DNA of 48,001 nt from Rhodospirillales bacterium 69-11 (lineage in GTDB: Bacteria > Pseudomonadota > Alphaproteobacteria > Acetobacterales > Acetobacteraceae), in assembly GCA_001898425.1 (NCBI GenBank), contig MKTV01000049.1:47667-95667 (forward strand). The letters are read 5' to 3'. The notes beneath the pieces were generated by a model. It saw only the letters and a program-made list of their open reading frames with translations. It did not search any database and had not been told where the DNA came from. Position numbers and translations under genes: made by a program. Shown piece by piece: positions 8,854 to 16,742 of this stretch (position 1 is the stretch's first letter; the number at the start of each line of letters is the position of its first letter).

Positions 8854-9753
8854 GTGCACCAGAGCCCCATTCCACCACGTTCGCAGGGCCGCAAGCGGCG
8901 CCGCCGACTCATCTCCTGGCGGCACAGCCGCGCCGTTCTCCTGGCGGCGTTCCATGCGAGCATCACCGATCGCGTGTCGCTCGCCGCCGCAGGCTGCGCC
9001 TTCTACGCGACCATGGCGCTCTTCCCGGCGATCAGCATGCTGATCTCGGTCTACGGCCTCGCCTTCGACCGTGGCGCCGTCGCCTCCCAGCTCGAGCTGC
9101 TGTCCGGGCTACTGCCGGCACCCGCCTACACGCTGATCGAGGCCCGCGTGCACCAATTGCTGGCCCAGCCGCCGGGGGATCTCAGCACCAACCTGCTGGT
9201 GAGCTTCCTCGTGACGTTCTGGAGCGCCTCGACCGGCGCGAAATCCGTGCTCTCGGCGCTCAACGTCGCCTACGACGTGACCGAACAACGGCCGTTCCTG
9301 CGCTTCCAGGCGATCGGACTCGCCATGACGCTCGCCGGTGTGCTGTGCGCGACGGTCGCCATCGCGGTGCTGGTGCTGATGGGACCGGCGGTCGCCTATC
9401 TCGGCATCTCGCAGCATGGCGGCCGGCTGGTGCATGCGGCCGGACTGGCGATGCTGGTGGGCTCGTTCACCGCCGCGATCGGCCTGCTCTACCGCTTCGG
9501 ACCCTCGCGCCCGACACCGCCCGATCCGCGCATCATCCCCGGCGTGGCGCTCGCCACCGTGCTGTGGCTGGTCGCCTCGGAACTGCTCAGCGTCTACATC
9601 TCCCGCCTCGTGTCGTTTTCCGCGACCTACGGCCCACTGGGCGCGGCGGTGGGCGTCATGCTCTGGTTCTATGTCTCCGCCTACGCCGTGCTCCTCGGCG
9701 CCGAGTTGAACGCGCAGCTCGAGCTGGAGGCGGAGCAGAGCGCCGCCGCGTGA
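8854..9753 (+). CDS. YihY/virulence factor BrkB family membrane protein
   Basis: 299 residues, the usual length. A basic N-terminus (RRRR near 14-20) precedes about six hydrophobic segments. Family motifs visible are SLAAAGCAFYATMALFPAIS near residue 42, the FWSASTGAKSVLSALNVAYDV segment near 124 (the family's S-x-x-x-G-x-x-x-L block) and the C-terminal YGPLGAAVGVMLWFYVSAY. The family was once called ribonuclease BN, but that assignment was withdrawn; function is unknown, and transport or envelope roles are suggested. GTG start at 8854. It is divergent from the decarboxylase gene and convergent with glpK, leaving only 21 nt between the stops. Confidence 0.88.
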   Translation: MHQSPIPPRSQGRKRRRRLISWRHSRAVLLAAFHASITDRVSLAAAGCAFYATMALFPAISMLISVYGLAFDRGAVASQLELLSGLLPAPAYTLIEARVHQLLAQPPGDLSTNLLVSFLVTFWSASTGAKSVLSALNVAYDVTEQRPFLRFQAIGLAMTLAGVLCATVAIAVLVLMGPAVAYLGISQHGGRLVHAAGLAMLVGSFTAAIGLLYRFGPSRPTPPDPRIIPGVALATVLWLVASELLSVYISRLVSFSATYGPLGAAVGVMLWFYVSAYAVLLGAELNAQLELEAEQSAAA

Positions 9754-9774
9754 GCCTCTGCCGCCCGCGCGCGC

Positions 9775-11256
9775 CTACAGCAGCGCGCGCCGCACCGCGT
9801 CCTGCCAGCCGGCGATCATGCAGTCGCGCCGCGCGGGCTCCATCCGCGGCGTGAAGCTCCGCGCGCAGCTCCAGGTGGCGGACAGTGCGTCGAGCCCCGG
9901 CCAGACGCCGGTTGCGAGCCCCGCCAGGAACGCGGCGCCGCGGGCAGTGGTCTCGAGATCGGCCGGCCGCTCCACCGGCGCCTGCAGCATGTCGGCCAGG
10001 AACTGGCAGAACCAGTCGTTCGCCGCCATGCCGCCATCCACGCGGATCGCCTGCGCGCGGCCGGCCCCGTCGGCGCGCATCGCCTCCGCGAGGTCGTGCG
10101 TCTGGTAGGCGACCGATTCCAGCGCGGCGCGCGCGAGATGCGCGGCGGTGGCATCCAGCGTCAGCCCGCAGATCAGCCCGCGCGCCTCGGGCTGCCAGTG
10201 TGGCGCGCCGAGCCCCACGAAGGCCGGCACCATGTAGACGCCGTGATTGTCCGCGACGCGCGTCGCCATGTCGTCGGTCTGCGAGGCGTGGGTGATCAGC
10301 CCGATCCCGTCGCGCAGCCACTTCACCGCGGCGCCGGCGACGAAGATCGCACCCTCCAGCGCATAGGTCGTGCGCCCGTCGAGCCGGTAGGCCGGCGTGG
10401 TCAGCATGCGGCTGCCGGAGGTCACCGCCTCCGTCCCGGTGTTCAGCAGCATGAAGCAGCCGGTGCCGTAGGTGGATTTCGCCATGCCGGTGGAAAAGCA
10501 GGCCTGCCCCACCAGCGCCGCCTGCTGGTCCCCTGCCATGCCGGCGATCGGAATGGGCGCCCCCAGCAGGTCGGCGGTCGCATGGCCGAACAGCGTGCTG
10601 TTGTCACGGATCTCGGGCAGCAGTGCTGCGGGGATCCGGAACAGGCGCAGCAGCTCCTCGTCCCAGCACCCGCGGTGGATGTCCATCAGCAGCGTGCGCG
10701 CCGCGTTGGTCGCGTCCGTCGCATGCACCTGCCCGCCGGTGAGGCGCCACAGCAGGAAACTGTCGATCGTGCCAAACGCGAGTTCGCCCCGTTCGGCGCG
10801 CGAGCGGGCGTCGGGGATGGTGTCGAGCAGCCAGGCGAGCTTGGTCGCGGAGAAATACGGATCGATCAGCAGGCCGGTGCGGAACTGGACCAAGTCCTCC
10901 GCGCCGTCGCTGCGGAGCTGCGCGCAGGCCGCAGCGGTGCGCCGGTCCTGCCAGACGATGGCGCGATGGATCGGCTGGCCGGTGGAGCGGTCCCACACCA
11001 CCACGGTCTCACGCTGGTTGGTGATGCCGATCGCGGCGATCTCCGTCACCGCGACGCCGGCCTCGGCGACGGCCTGGCGCAGCGTGGCGACGGTGTCGCG
11101 CCAGATATCCTCGGGATCGTGCTCCACCCAGCCGGGCTGCGGATAATGCTGCGCGAACTCGCGGCGTGCGACCGCGCGGGGCTGGGCCGCCTCGTCATAG
11201 ACGATGCAGCGCGTGGACGTGGTGCCCTGGTCGATCGCCAGCACGAATCGGCTCAT
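9775..11256 (-). CDS. glpK: Glycerol kinase
   Basis: 493 residues, standard for FGGY-family glycerol kinases. It phosphorylates glycerol to sn-glycerol-3-phosphate in the cytoplasm. Seen are the N-terminal phosphate-binding segment [25 protein letters not shown] with IVWQDRRT, the [12 protein letters not shown] block and, near the C-terminus, [17 protein letters not shown] followed by [12 protein letters not shown]. The open frame continues 102 codons upstream through repeat DNA (start 11562), but that extension is not kinase-like. ATG 11256 begins MSRFVLAID; an ATG at 11274 is a less likely alternative. No glpF, glpD or glpR lies nearby. The upstream side is the repeat-rich region with the first inverted-repeat element. 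Confidence 0.95.
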   Translation of the reverse strand: MSRFVLAIDQGTTSTRCIVYDEAAQPRAVARREFAQHYPQPGWVEHDPEDIWRDTVATLRQAVAEAGVAVTEIAAIGITNQRETVVVWDRSTGQPIHRAIVWQDRRTAAACAQLRSDGAEDLVQFRTGLLIDPYFSATKLAWLLDTIPDARSRAERGELAFGTIDSFLLWRLTGGQVHATDATNAARTLLMDIHRGCWDEELLRLFRIPAALLPEIRDNSTLFGHATADLLGAPIPIAGMAGDQQAALVGQACFSTGMAKSTYGTGCFMLLNTGTEAVTSGSRMLTTPAYRLDGRTTYALEGAIFVAGAAVKWLRDGIGLITHASQTDDMATRVADNHGVYMVPAFVGLGAPHWQPEARGLICGLTLDATAAHLARAALESVAYQTHDLAEAMRADGAGRAQAIRVDGGMAANDWFCQFLADMLQAPVERPADLETTARGAAFLAGLATGVWPGLDALSATWSCARSFTPRMEPARRDCMIAGWQDAVRRALL

Positions 11257-11345
11257 CCGGACGGTCCCTCTCATTCCCGGCGGGAGTTTACACGAGGTCG
11301 GGGGCGAGGGCGCGTCGGGGATGGGAGGTCCGGACGGGAGTGCTG

Positions 11346-11406
11346 AGGTGCGTCCGGGTGGGTGGTCCGAGCGGGAGCGGGAAGGTGCGTCCGGGTGGGT
11401 GGTCCG
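11346..11406. repeat. Direct repeat, period 37 bp
   Basis: A 24-bp segment beginning AGGTGCGTCCGGGTGGGTGG occurs at 11346-11369 and again at 11383-11406. It directly abuts the left arm of the first inverted-repeat element. No function is apparent. Confidence 0.65.
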
Positions 11407-11807
11407 TGCTGGCAGCGGCAGTTTTGATTCAGCACAGAGTTGAGGCGAGCTGAGGCGAGCCACAGAGGGGTTGGAATCGGCAGCGCCGCCTCGGGGCCAT
11501 GCCCGGCGATCCGCCGCCTGTGGATGCCCACGAGATCTTCGGTACGGCTTGAAGCGCGGCAACCGGCCTCAAAGCGTGTCGATCGAGGGCTCCGTCGCCG
11601 CGACCGAGCGGCGCGAAGCGCAGTGATTTCGATGATCCGAGAGGCGCGTGGCTCCGTGCCGAAGACCGCGGCCCGAAGATCGCAAACGCGCGCGCCTCAC
11701 GCCGGCATCCGGCGCGAGCCGCTTCGCCACAAGGGTCCGTTCCGCTCTGTGGCTCGCCTCCACTCGCCTCAACTCTGTGCTAAATCAAAGCTGCCGCCGC
11801 CAGCACG
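11405..11807. repeat. Inverted-repeat element 1 (49-bp core arms)
   Basis: Core arms 11419-11467 and 11745-11793 are inverted copies of a 49-bp sequence; homology extends outward to CGTGCTGGC/GCCAGCACG, giving ~62-bp arms. Each arm reads CAG-YTTTGATT-YAG, CACAGAG, TT, GAGGCGAG, a variable dinucleotide, GAGGCGAG, C, CACAGAG, pointing inward. The 277-bp interior has no gene. The same arm occurs twice more in element 2 (14609-15008), around an unrelated interior. No transposase is present. It resembles a non-autonomous mobile or intergenic palindromic element; classification is inference. Confidence 0.8.
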
Positions 11808-11810
11808 AAT

Positions 11811-11912
11811 GGAGCCGCCCGGGCGCACAAACAGGGCCGCCGCGACGGGCACGACCGGAGCCGCCCGCACGCACAAACAGGGCCGCCGCGACGGGCACGA
11901 CCGGAGCCGCCC
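11811..11912. repeat. 46-bp tandem repeat, 2.2 copies
   Basis: A 46-bp unit beginning GGAGCCGCCC and ending GGGCACGACC occurs at 11811-11856 and 11857-11902, with a third partial start at 11903-11912. Copies differ at about two positions. It follows the right arm of the first inverted-repeat element immediately and may be part of the same accretion of repeats. Confidence 0.85.
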
Positions 11913-12023
11913 CGCCGTTCTCCACCCCCGTTGACGACGCGGCACCCTCCCGGCGACTCTCACCCAGCCCAGCCGACAGGATTTCCGCTTGCCCTTGCCT
12001 CCCGACCGACTGGCCGCCCGTCC

Positions 12024-13106
12024 GTGAACGAGGCCGGCCACCACCTCGAAATCCGCGACTTGCGGAAGCTCTACAACGGACATGCCGCCGTCGCCGGCCT
12101 CGACCTCGACGTGCGCCGCGGCGAGATGGTCGTGCTGCTGGGTCCGTCCGGCTGCGGCAAGACCACCACGCTGCGGCTGATCGCCGGGTTCATCCAGGCG
12201 GATGGCGGCGACATCCGCGTGGACGGGCGCAGCATCCTCGGCCTGCCGCCGCATCGGCGCGACATGGGCATCGTGTTCCAGTCCTACGCGCTGTTCCCGC
12301 ACCTCTCGGTCGCGCGCAACGTCGCGTTCGGGCTGGAGATGCGGCGCCAGCCGCGCGCCGCCATCGCCGCGCGTGTCGCTTCCATGCTCCAGCTCGTGAA
12401 GCTCGAGGCGTTTGCGGACCGGCTGCCCCGGCATCTCTCGGGGGGGCAGCAGCAGCGCGTCGCCCTCGCCCGCGCGCTGGCGATCCAGCCCAACGTGCTA
12501 CTGCTGGACGAGCCGCTGTCCAACCTGGACGCCGCGCTGCGCCAGGACGTGGCGCGCGACATCCGCCTGCTGCAACGCGACGGCGGACTGACCGCGATCA
12601 TGGTCACGCACGACCAGGACGAGGCCATGGCGATGGCCGACCGGCTCGTGGTGATGCGCGACGGCGGCGTGCAGCAGATCGGCACGCAGGAAGACCTGTA
12701 TGAGCGGCCCGCCACGCCCTTCGTCGCCCGCTTCATCGGCCGCAGCAACGTGCTGACCGGCACGCTGCGCGAGGGGTCGGTGCTGGTGCTGGAGGACGGA
12801 ACGCCGGTCCGTCTCGCCGGCCGATATGCCGCGTCGGGTCGCTGCACCCTGGCCCTGCGCCCAGAACGGATCACGATCGGCACCGAGGGCCGGGTGCCCG
12901 CGCGCGTCACGCTGGGCACCTATCTCGGGGCCACGCTCGAGCACGTCCTGACGCTGGGTGGCGAGACCAGCGTGGTGGTGCGCCAGCCCACCGGCACCGA
13001 CATGCACGCGCCCCTCCGGACCTCGGGCGACGCCGTGTCGCTCGACTGGGCCGCCGGGGCGGAGCGGGTGTTCGACGCCGGGGAGCGCCCGATTTCCCCC
13101 GCCTGA
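12024..13106 (+). CDS. ABC transporter ATP-binding protein (PotA/FbpC/UgpC-like)
   Basis: About 360 residues. Walker A GPSGCGKTT, Q-loop IVFQSYALFPHL, signature LSGGQQQR, Walker B VLLLDEPLSNLD and switch His in MVTHDQDEA are intact. The last ~110 residues form a TOBE-type domain, as in importers for polyamines, iron or sugars. It would energise an inner-membrane importer. No permease or binding-protein gene is next to it, so the substrate is unknown and it must work with components elsewhere. GTG 12024 is chosen because similarity begins shortly after; a TTG at 11931 would add 31 atypical residues. It is the first gene of a three-gene block flanked by the two inverted-repeat elements. Confidence 0.85.
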   Translation: MNEAGHHLEIRDLRKLYNGHAAVAGLDLDVRRGEMVVLLGPSGCGKTTTLRLIAGFIQADGGDIRVDGRSILGLPPHRRDMGIVFQSYALFPHLSVARNVAFGLEMRRQPRAAIAARVASMLQLVKLEAFADRLPRHLSGGQQQRVALARALAIQPNVLLLDEPLSNLDAALRQDVARDIRLLQRDGGLTAIMVTHDQDEAMAMADRLVVMRDGGVQQIGTQEDLYERPATPFVARFIGRSNVLTGTLREGSVLVLEDGTPVRLAGRYAASGRCTLALRPERITIGTEGRVPARVTLGTYLGATLEHVLTLGGETSVVVRQPTGTDMHAPLRTSGDAVSLDWAAGAERVFDAGERPISPA

Positions 13107-13146
13107 CCCACGGGTCTAGGGTCACGGGACCGTTCGGGAGCCCGTC

Positions 13147-13950
13147 ATGGACATCGCACTCGCCGTCATCGCCGCGGCCGTCCTGCTGATCCTGCTGCGC
13201 TCGATCCGCATCGCCACCGAATGGCAGCGTGCCGTCGTGCTGCGGCTGGGCCGATTGCATCGCGTGAAGGGGCCCGGCCTCTATTTGCTGCTGCCGCTGA
13301 TCGACCAGGTGGCCCAGGTGCTCGACCTGCGCATCCAGACCACCACCATCACCGCCGAACAGGCCCTGACCCGCGACACGGTGGCGGTGGGCGTCGATGC
13401 GATCGTGTTCTGGCAGGTCGAGGATGCGGAGGCTGCCGCGATCCGCATCGCCAATTACCGGGAGGCGATCGAGCGCGTCTCCCAGACCAGCCTGCGCGAG
13501 ATGATCGGCAGCACGGACCTCTCCCGCCTGCTCGCCGACCGCCAGTCGGCCGACGAGGCATTGCGGCGCAGCATCATCCAGAAGACCGCCGATTGGGGCG
13601 TGACCGCGCGCAGCGTGGAGATCAAGGACGTGGTGATCCCGCGCGAGCTGCAGGACGCCATGAGCCGCCAGGCGCAGGCGGAGCGGGAGAAGGATGCGCG
13701 GGTCACGCTCGCCTCGGCGGAGCGCGAGATCGCGGAGCAGGTGCTGCAGGCGGCGCGGCTGTACGGCAGCGAGCCGAACGCGCTCAAGCTGCGGCAGATG
13801 AACCTGCTCTACGAGATGAACAAGGAGCGTGGCGCCACGGTGCTGATCCCGACCGACATGGCGGCGAGCCTCGGCTCCGTCGTGGGGCTGGAGGAGGCGC
13901 TGGCCGCCACGCGCGCTCAGCCGCCGGTCCGGCCGAACCAGATGCCGTAG
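13147..13950 (+). CDS. Slipin family (SPFH/stomatin-like) membrane protein
   Basis: 267 residues. An N-terminal hydrophobic hairpin/anchor (residues ~3-20) is followed by the SPFH domain with EWQRAVVLRLGR, GPGLYLLLPLIDQV and the DTVAVGVDAIVFWQV block, then RQAQAEREKDARV and an alanine/glutamate-rich coiled coil. Slipins scaffold membrane microdomains and are often encoded with an NfeD protease partner; no nfeD is adjacent. GGGAG upstream supports the ATG at 13147. The gene starts 40 nt after the ABC ATPase and may be co-transcribed with it. Its 3' end overlaps the convergent DUF202 gene by 34 bp. Confidence 0.92.
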   Translation: MDIALAVIAAAVLLILLRSIRIATEWQRAVVLRLGRLHRVKGPGLYLLLPLIDQVAQVLDLRIQTTTITAEQALTRDTVAVGVDAIVFWQVEDAEAAAIRIANYREAIERVSQTSLREMIGSTDLSRLLADRQSADEALRRSIIQKTADWGVTARSVEIKDVVIPRELQDAMSRQAQAEREKDARVTLASAEREIAEQVLQAARLYGSEPNALKLRQMNLLYEMNKERGATVLIPTDMAASLGSVVGLEEALAATRAQPPVRPNQMP

Positions 13951-14321
13951 AGCGCGCTGAGCGCGACCAGGGCGAGGAACCCGTTCACCGCCAGGAGCAG
14001 CGGGGGCGAGATCCGCCGCGTGTCGGGCTTCGGCGGCGGTGTGCCGGGCCGCAGCTCCCGCCAGACCCCGGCGGCGAAGGAGAAGGCGGCGAACAGCACG
14101 AGCACCGATCCCATGAGGGAGATCATGATGTCGGGCACCACGCCGCCGAGCACCTTCTTGGCGCCCACGCCGCTGGCCAGCGCCGCGAGGCCGGTGCGGA
14201 CCCAGGCCGCATAGGTCCGCTCCGCCGCGAGCACGGTGCGGTCCGCTGCGAGTTCGGTGCGCCGGTCGGCGGTGTCCGTCAGTTTCTCGGCAGTGCCGGT
14301 GTTTACGCGTGCGTCTGTCAT
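13917..14321 (-). CDS. DUF202 (YidH-type) membrane protein
   Basis: 134 residues. After a hydrophilic ~28-residue N-terminus comes the family signature LAAERTYAAWVRTGLAALASG, then three hydrophobic segments at ~41-58, ~65-85 and ~107-127. DUF202 proteins are small inner-membrane proteins of unknown function; some relatives belong to eukaryotic VTC complexes. The open frame runs much further upstream (to 14969) through 21-bp repeats and inverted-repeat element 2, but only the part from ATG 14321 is protein-like. No strong ribosome-binding site is visible. Its stop lies inside the slipin gene on the other strand, so the two 3' ends overlap. Confidence 0.78.
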   Translation of the reverse strand: MTDARVNTGTAEKLTDTADRRTELAADRTVLAAERTYAAWVRTGLAALASGVGAKKVLGGVVPDIMISLMGSVLVLFAAFSFAAGVWRELRPGTPPPKPDTRRISPPLLLAVNGFLALVALSALYGIWFGRTGG

Positions 14322-14385
14322 GAAGGCGAAAGCGTCCGGGGCGGGGGGTGGTTTCCGGGGGGAGGGGCCGGAGGTGCGGGAGGGA

Positions 14386-14577
14386 GTCGCCGGGCGCTCC
14401 ACCGTCGTCGCCGGGCTCCACACAGTCGTCGCCGGGCCCCTCACCGTCGACTCGAGCCCCCACACCATCGTCGCTGGGCCCCTCACCGTCGTCGCCGGGC
14501 TCCACACAGTCGTCGCCGGGCCCCTCACCCTCGTCGCCGGGCGCCCCACCGTCGTCGCCGGGCTCGACCCGGCGATC
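14386..14577. repeat. Degenerate 21-bp tandem repeat array, about nine units
   Basis: Units are variants of GTCGTCGCCGGGCYCCWCAC. The last unit leads into GGGCTCGACCCGGCGATCC, a short palindrome of the same style as repeats at 22206-22288 and 39453-39606. Units abut with no unique spacers. Both strands stay open because the period is a multiple of three, which explains spurious long ORFs here. Confidence 0.8.
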
Positions 14578-14608
14578 CCCACCGGCACCACGGGTGCGTG
14601 CGGCCGGA

Positions 14609-15008
14609 GGTTCGTGCCGAACCGGCTCAGCTTTGATTCAACACAGAGTTGAGGCGAGCTCAGGCGAGCCACAGAGAGATTCGGACCCTGGACGGCCCCG
14701 GGGTTCGTTCCGCATGCCATGGCCCTCGCCAGAGCCGGACGACTCCCGGGCGAGCCGTGGCGGGTGGTCTCCCGAGCGTACGCACGTCCCGGCCAACCAC
14801 TCGGTTGGCCGAATTTTTTCGGCGCTTCGCGCCGCGCGAACGCACCATTGGGAGTCCTTGGCGGCGCCTCGTGCGTCACCGGCCCTCCGGCGGGACCTCC
14901 CTGCCCCCAGATCGCCCCCGCTGCCGCGGACCGCGCGATCCCTCTGTGGCTCGCCTCATCTCGCCTCAACTCTGTGTTGAATCAAAACTGATGCATCCCG
15001 CACGAACC
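14609..15008. repeat. Inverted-repeat element 2 (49-bp core arms)
   Basis: Core arms 14628-14676 and 14942-14990 are inverted copies of the same 49-bp sequence as in element 1, differing at only a few positions, mainly the dinucleotide between the two GAGGCGAG-like blocks. Outer flanks also match as GGTTCGTGC/GCACGAACC (14609-14617 and 15000-15008) around a variable ~10 bp. The 265-bp interior differs from that of element 1, except for a short CGGCGCGAAGCGC motif in opposite orientation, and holds an intrinsic terminator. No coding capacity for a transposase exists. Confidence 0.8.
14790..14819 (+). terminator. Intrinsic terminator inside inverted-repeat element 2
   Basis: CGGCCAACC at 14790-14798, loop ACTC, GGTTGGCCG at 14803-14811, then AA and six T. 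This is a textbook Rho-independent terminator for rightward transcription. No rightward gene lies directly upstream; the nearest is the slipin gene ending at 13950. It may end a small transcript starting inside the element. Confidence 0.75.
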
Positions 15009-15046
15009 ACGCCCGAGCACGCACCCTCCCGTCACCCGCCGCCGGT

Positions 15047-15120
15047 CACCCTCCCGCAACCGTCACCCTTCACCCTCCCGCGTCCGTCTCACCCTCCCGC
15101 GTCCGTCACCCTCGCCGTCC
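15047..15120. repeat. CACCCTCCCG tandem repeats
   Basis: Four imperfect units of 17-24 bp, built on CACCCTCCCGCGTCCGT, run up to the 3' end of the ThDP enzyme gene. Low complexity and C-rich on the plus strand. No role is apparent. Confidence 0.6.
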
Positions 15121-15122
15121 TC

Positions 15123-16742
15123 TCACCCACGGCCAGGAGAGATGAACTCCCACGGTGCGACCTCCTTCCCGATATCGGTCATGACCTCGATCAGCGTGGG
15201 GCTGTTCGCGGCCAGGGCCTGCCGTAGCGCGTCGCGCAGGCCGGCGGCGTCCTCCACGCGCCAGGACGGCACGCCGAATGCGCGGGCGAAGGTCTGGAAG
15301 TCGGGGTTCTGCAGCACCGACCCGGAGTCCCGGCCGTCGAACAGGCGGCGCTGGTCGCGCAGCACGTTGCCGTAGGCGCCGTTGTTGAACAGCACCGTCA
15401 CCAGGTTGATCCCGTGCTGCGCGGCCGTCGCCAGCTCTGCGCCGCCGAACAGGAACCCGCCATCGCCGGTGACCGCCACCACCGGCCGATCCGGTTGCCC
15501 CACCTTCACGCCGAGCGCGGTCGGGAAGCCGGCACCCAGGGTGCCCGAAAACCCCGAGGTCACCAGCGTTCGCGGCTGGTGGAACGGAAAGCCGAACCAG
15601 GAAACGTAGCCGACTTGCGTCATCTCGTCGCAAAGGATGCCGTCCTCGGGGAGGACCTCGCGGATCGCCTCCAGGTAGCTCATCTGCGGCTGGATCGCCT
15701 GGATGCGCGACGCGGCGCTGTCCTTGGCCGCCGCGATCGCCGCGGCGCGGGCGGGATCGCGACGCTCCGCCATCACGGCGACCAGGGCGCGCGCGGCGTC
15801 CGCCGTGTCGGCGACGATCCCGAGGTCGACGCGCAACCGCCGCATCTCGGCGGGGTCGATGTCGATGCGGGCGATCTTCAGGCCGGCGGGCATCTTGCCC
15901 CAGCGGCCGGTCGGCACCTCGAGCCGCGTGCCGAAGGCGACCAGCAGGTCGGTGTCGGGCCACAGCTCGTAGGCGGCCGGGACGGTGAGACCGAGTGGGT
16001 GGCGGTCGTCGACGATGCCGCGGCCGCCGCGAAAGGAGACGACCGGCGCGCCGACCCGTTCGGCCAGGGCGCGGATCTCCGGCGCAGCGTCCAACGCGCC
16101 GCCACCCACCCAGATCATCGGCGCGCGGGCGGTGTCGAGCAGCTTGGCCAGCGCGGCGATCTTCTCGGGGTCGGGTACCGGGTTCGGGAAGGTCGGCAGC
16201 GGATCCTGCGGGGTGACCTCGGCCTGGGCGGGGAACTGGTCCCACGGCATTTCCAGCGCGACCGGACCGCGGCGGCCGGAGAGCATCTCCTGGAAGGCGC
16301 GGGCGACCTTGATGGGCGCCTCGGACGGGTGCTCGATCCGGTCGGCGTGCTTGAGCAGGGAGCGCAGGGTGGCGAGCTGGTCGGGCAACTCGTGCAGCTG
16401 GCCCCGGCCGCGGCCGATCATCATGCTGGGCACCTGGCCGGTCAGGCACAGCACCGGCGCGTTCACGCCCCAGGCGGTGGCAAGCGCCGCCGTGGTGTTC
16501 AGCACGCCCGGCCCGGGGACGACGGCGTAGGCGGACGGCTTGCCGGTCGCGCAGGCATAGCCCAGCGCCATGTAGGCGGTGGTCTGCTCGTGCCGCGCAT
16601 TGATGAGACGGAGGCGGTTGGCGTTGCGGGCGAAGGCGTCGAACAGGCCGTAGACCTGCACGCCGGGCAGGCCGAACACGGTGTCGATCCCGTGCCGCAG
16701 CAACCCGTCGACGATCGCCTCACCCCCGGTCATGCGCGGCAT
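15123..16742 (-). CDS. Thiamine diphosphate-dependent enzyme (acetolactate synthase large-subunit-like)
   Basis: 539 residues, complete. N-terminal PYR domain with the catalytic Glu in ARHEQTTAYMALGYA, central Rossmann-like domain with PMIWVGGGA, and C-terminal PP domain with the ThDP/Mg motif GDGGFLFGGAELATAAQ ending in VLFNNGAYGN. Related enzymes are acetolactate synthase, benzoylformate decarboxylase and other 2-oxoacid enzymes; no ilvN regulatory subunit follows, so a catabolic decarboxylase/carboligase is as likely as valine synthesis. ATG 16742 has GGAGG five bases upstream; 16781 is an alternative in-frame start. The ribosome-binding site and the A of the ATG lie in the 3' arm of a 12-bp hairpin. 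Confidence 0.88.
   Translation of the reverse strand: MPRMTGGEAIVDGLLRHGIDTVFGLPGVQVYGLFDAFARNANRLRLINARHEQTTAYMALGYACATGKPSAYAVVPGPGVLNTTAALATAWGVNAPVLCLTGQVPSMMIGRGRGQLHELPDQLATLRSLLKHADRIEHPSEAPIKVARAFQEMLSGRRGPVALEMPWDQFPAQAEVTPQDPLPTFPNPVPDPEKIAALAKLLDTARAPMIWVGGGALDAAPEIRALAERVGAPVVSFRGGRGIVDDRHPLGLTVPAAYELWPDTDLLVAFGTRLEVPTGRWGKMPAGLKIARIDIDPAEMRRLRVDLGIVADTADAARALVAVMAERRDPARAAAIAAAKDSAASRIQAIQPQMSYLEAIREVLPEDGILCDEMTQVGYVSWFGFPFHQPRTLVTSGFSGTLGAGFPTALGVKVGQPDRPVVAVTGDGGFLFGGAELATAAQHGINLVTVLFNNGAYGNVLRDQRRLFDGRDSGSVLQNPDFQTFARAFGVPSWRVEDAAGLRDALRQALAANSPTLIEVMTDIGKEVAPWEFISPGRG

Larger units (their letters stand above)
11257..12023. other. Repeat-rich gene-free region 1
   Basis: About 770 nt with no supportable gene. 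It contains a short direct repeat (11346-11406), the inverted-repeat element 11405-11807 and a 46-bp tandem repeat (11811-11912). Open frames crossing it in several directions share a common translated peptide only because they cross the same repeat arms. The promoter of glpK should lie at its left end. Confidence 0.7.
14322..15122. other. Repeat-rich gene-free region 2
   Basis: About 800 nt without a supportable gene. It contains degenerate 21-bp tandem repeats (14386-14577), inverted-repeat element 2 (14609-15008) with an intrinsic terminator (14790-14819), and CACCCTCCCG tandem repeats (15047-15120). Long open frames here are products of high GC and repeats. The DUF202 promoter should lie near its left end. 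Confidence 0.7.

Noticed and set aside
11257-11562. 102-codon N-terminal extension of glycerol kinase
   Set aside because: The extension runs through the inverted-repeat arm and tandem repeats; the kinase family starts at [10 protein letters not shown], right after ATG 11256.
14386-14577. CRISPR array
   Set aside because: Units abut directly with no unique spacers, are degenerate, and no cas genes are present; it is a simple tandem repeat.
11405-15008. Composite transposon
   Set aside because: Neither flanking element encodes a transposase and no matching IS features or target duplications could be shown; only a repeat-bounded block can be claimed.
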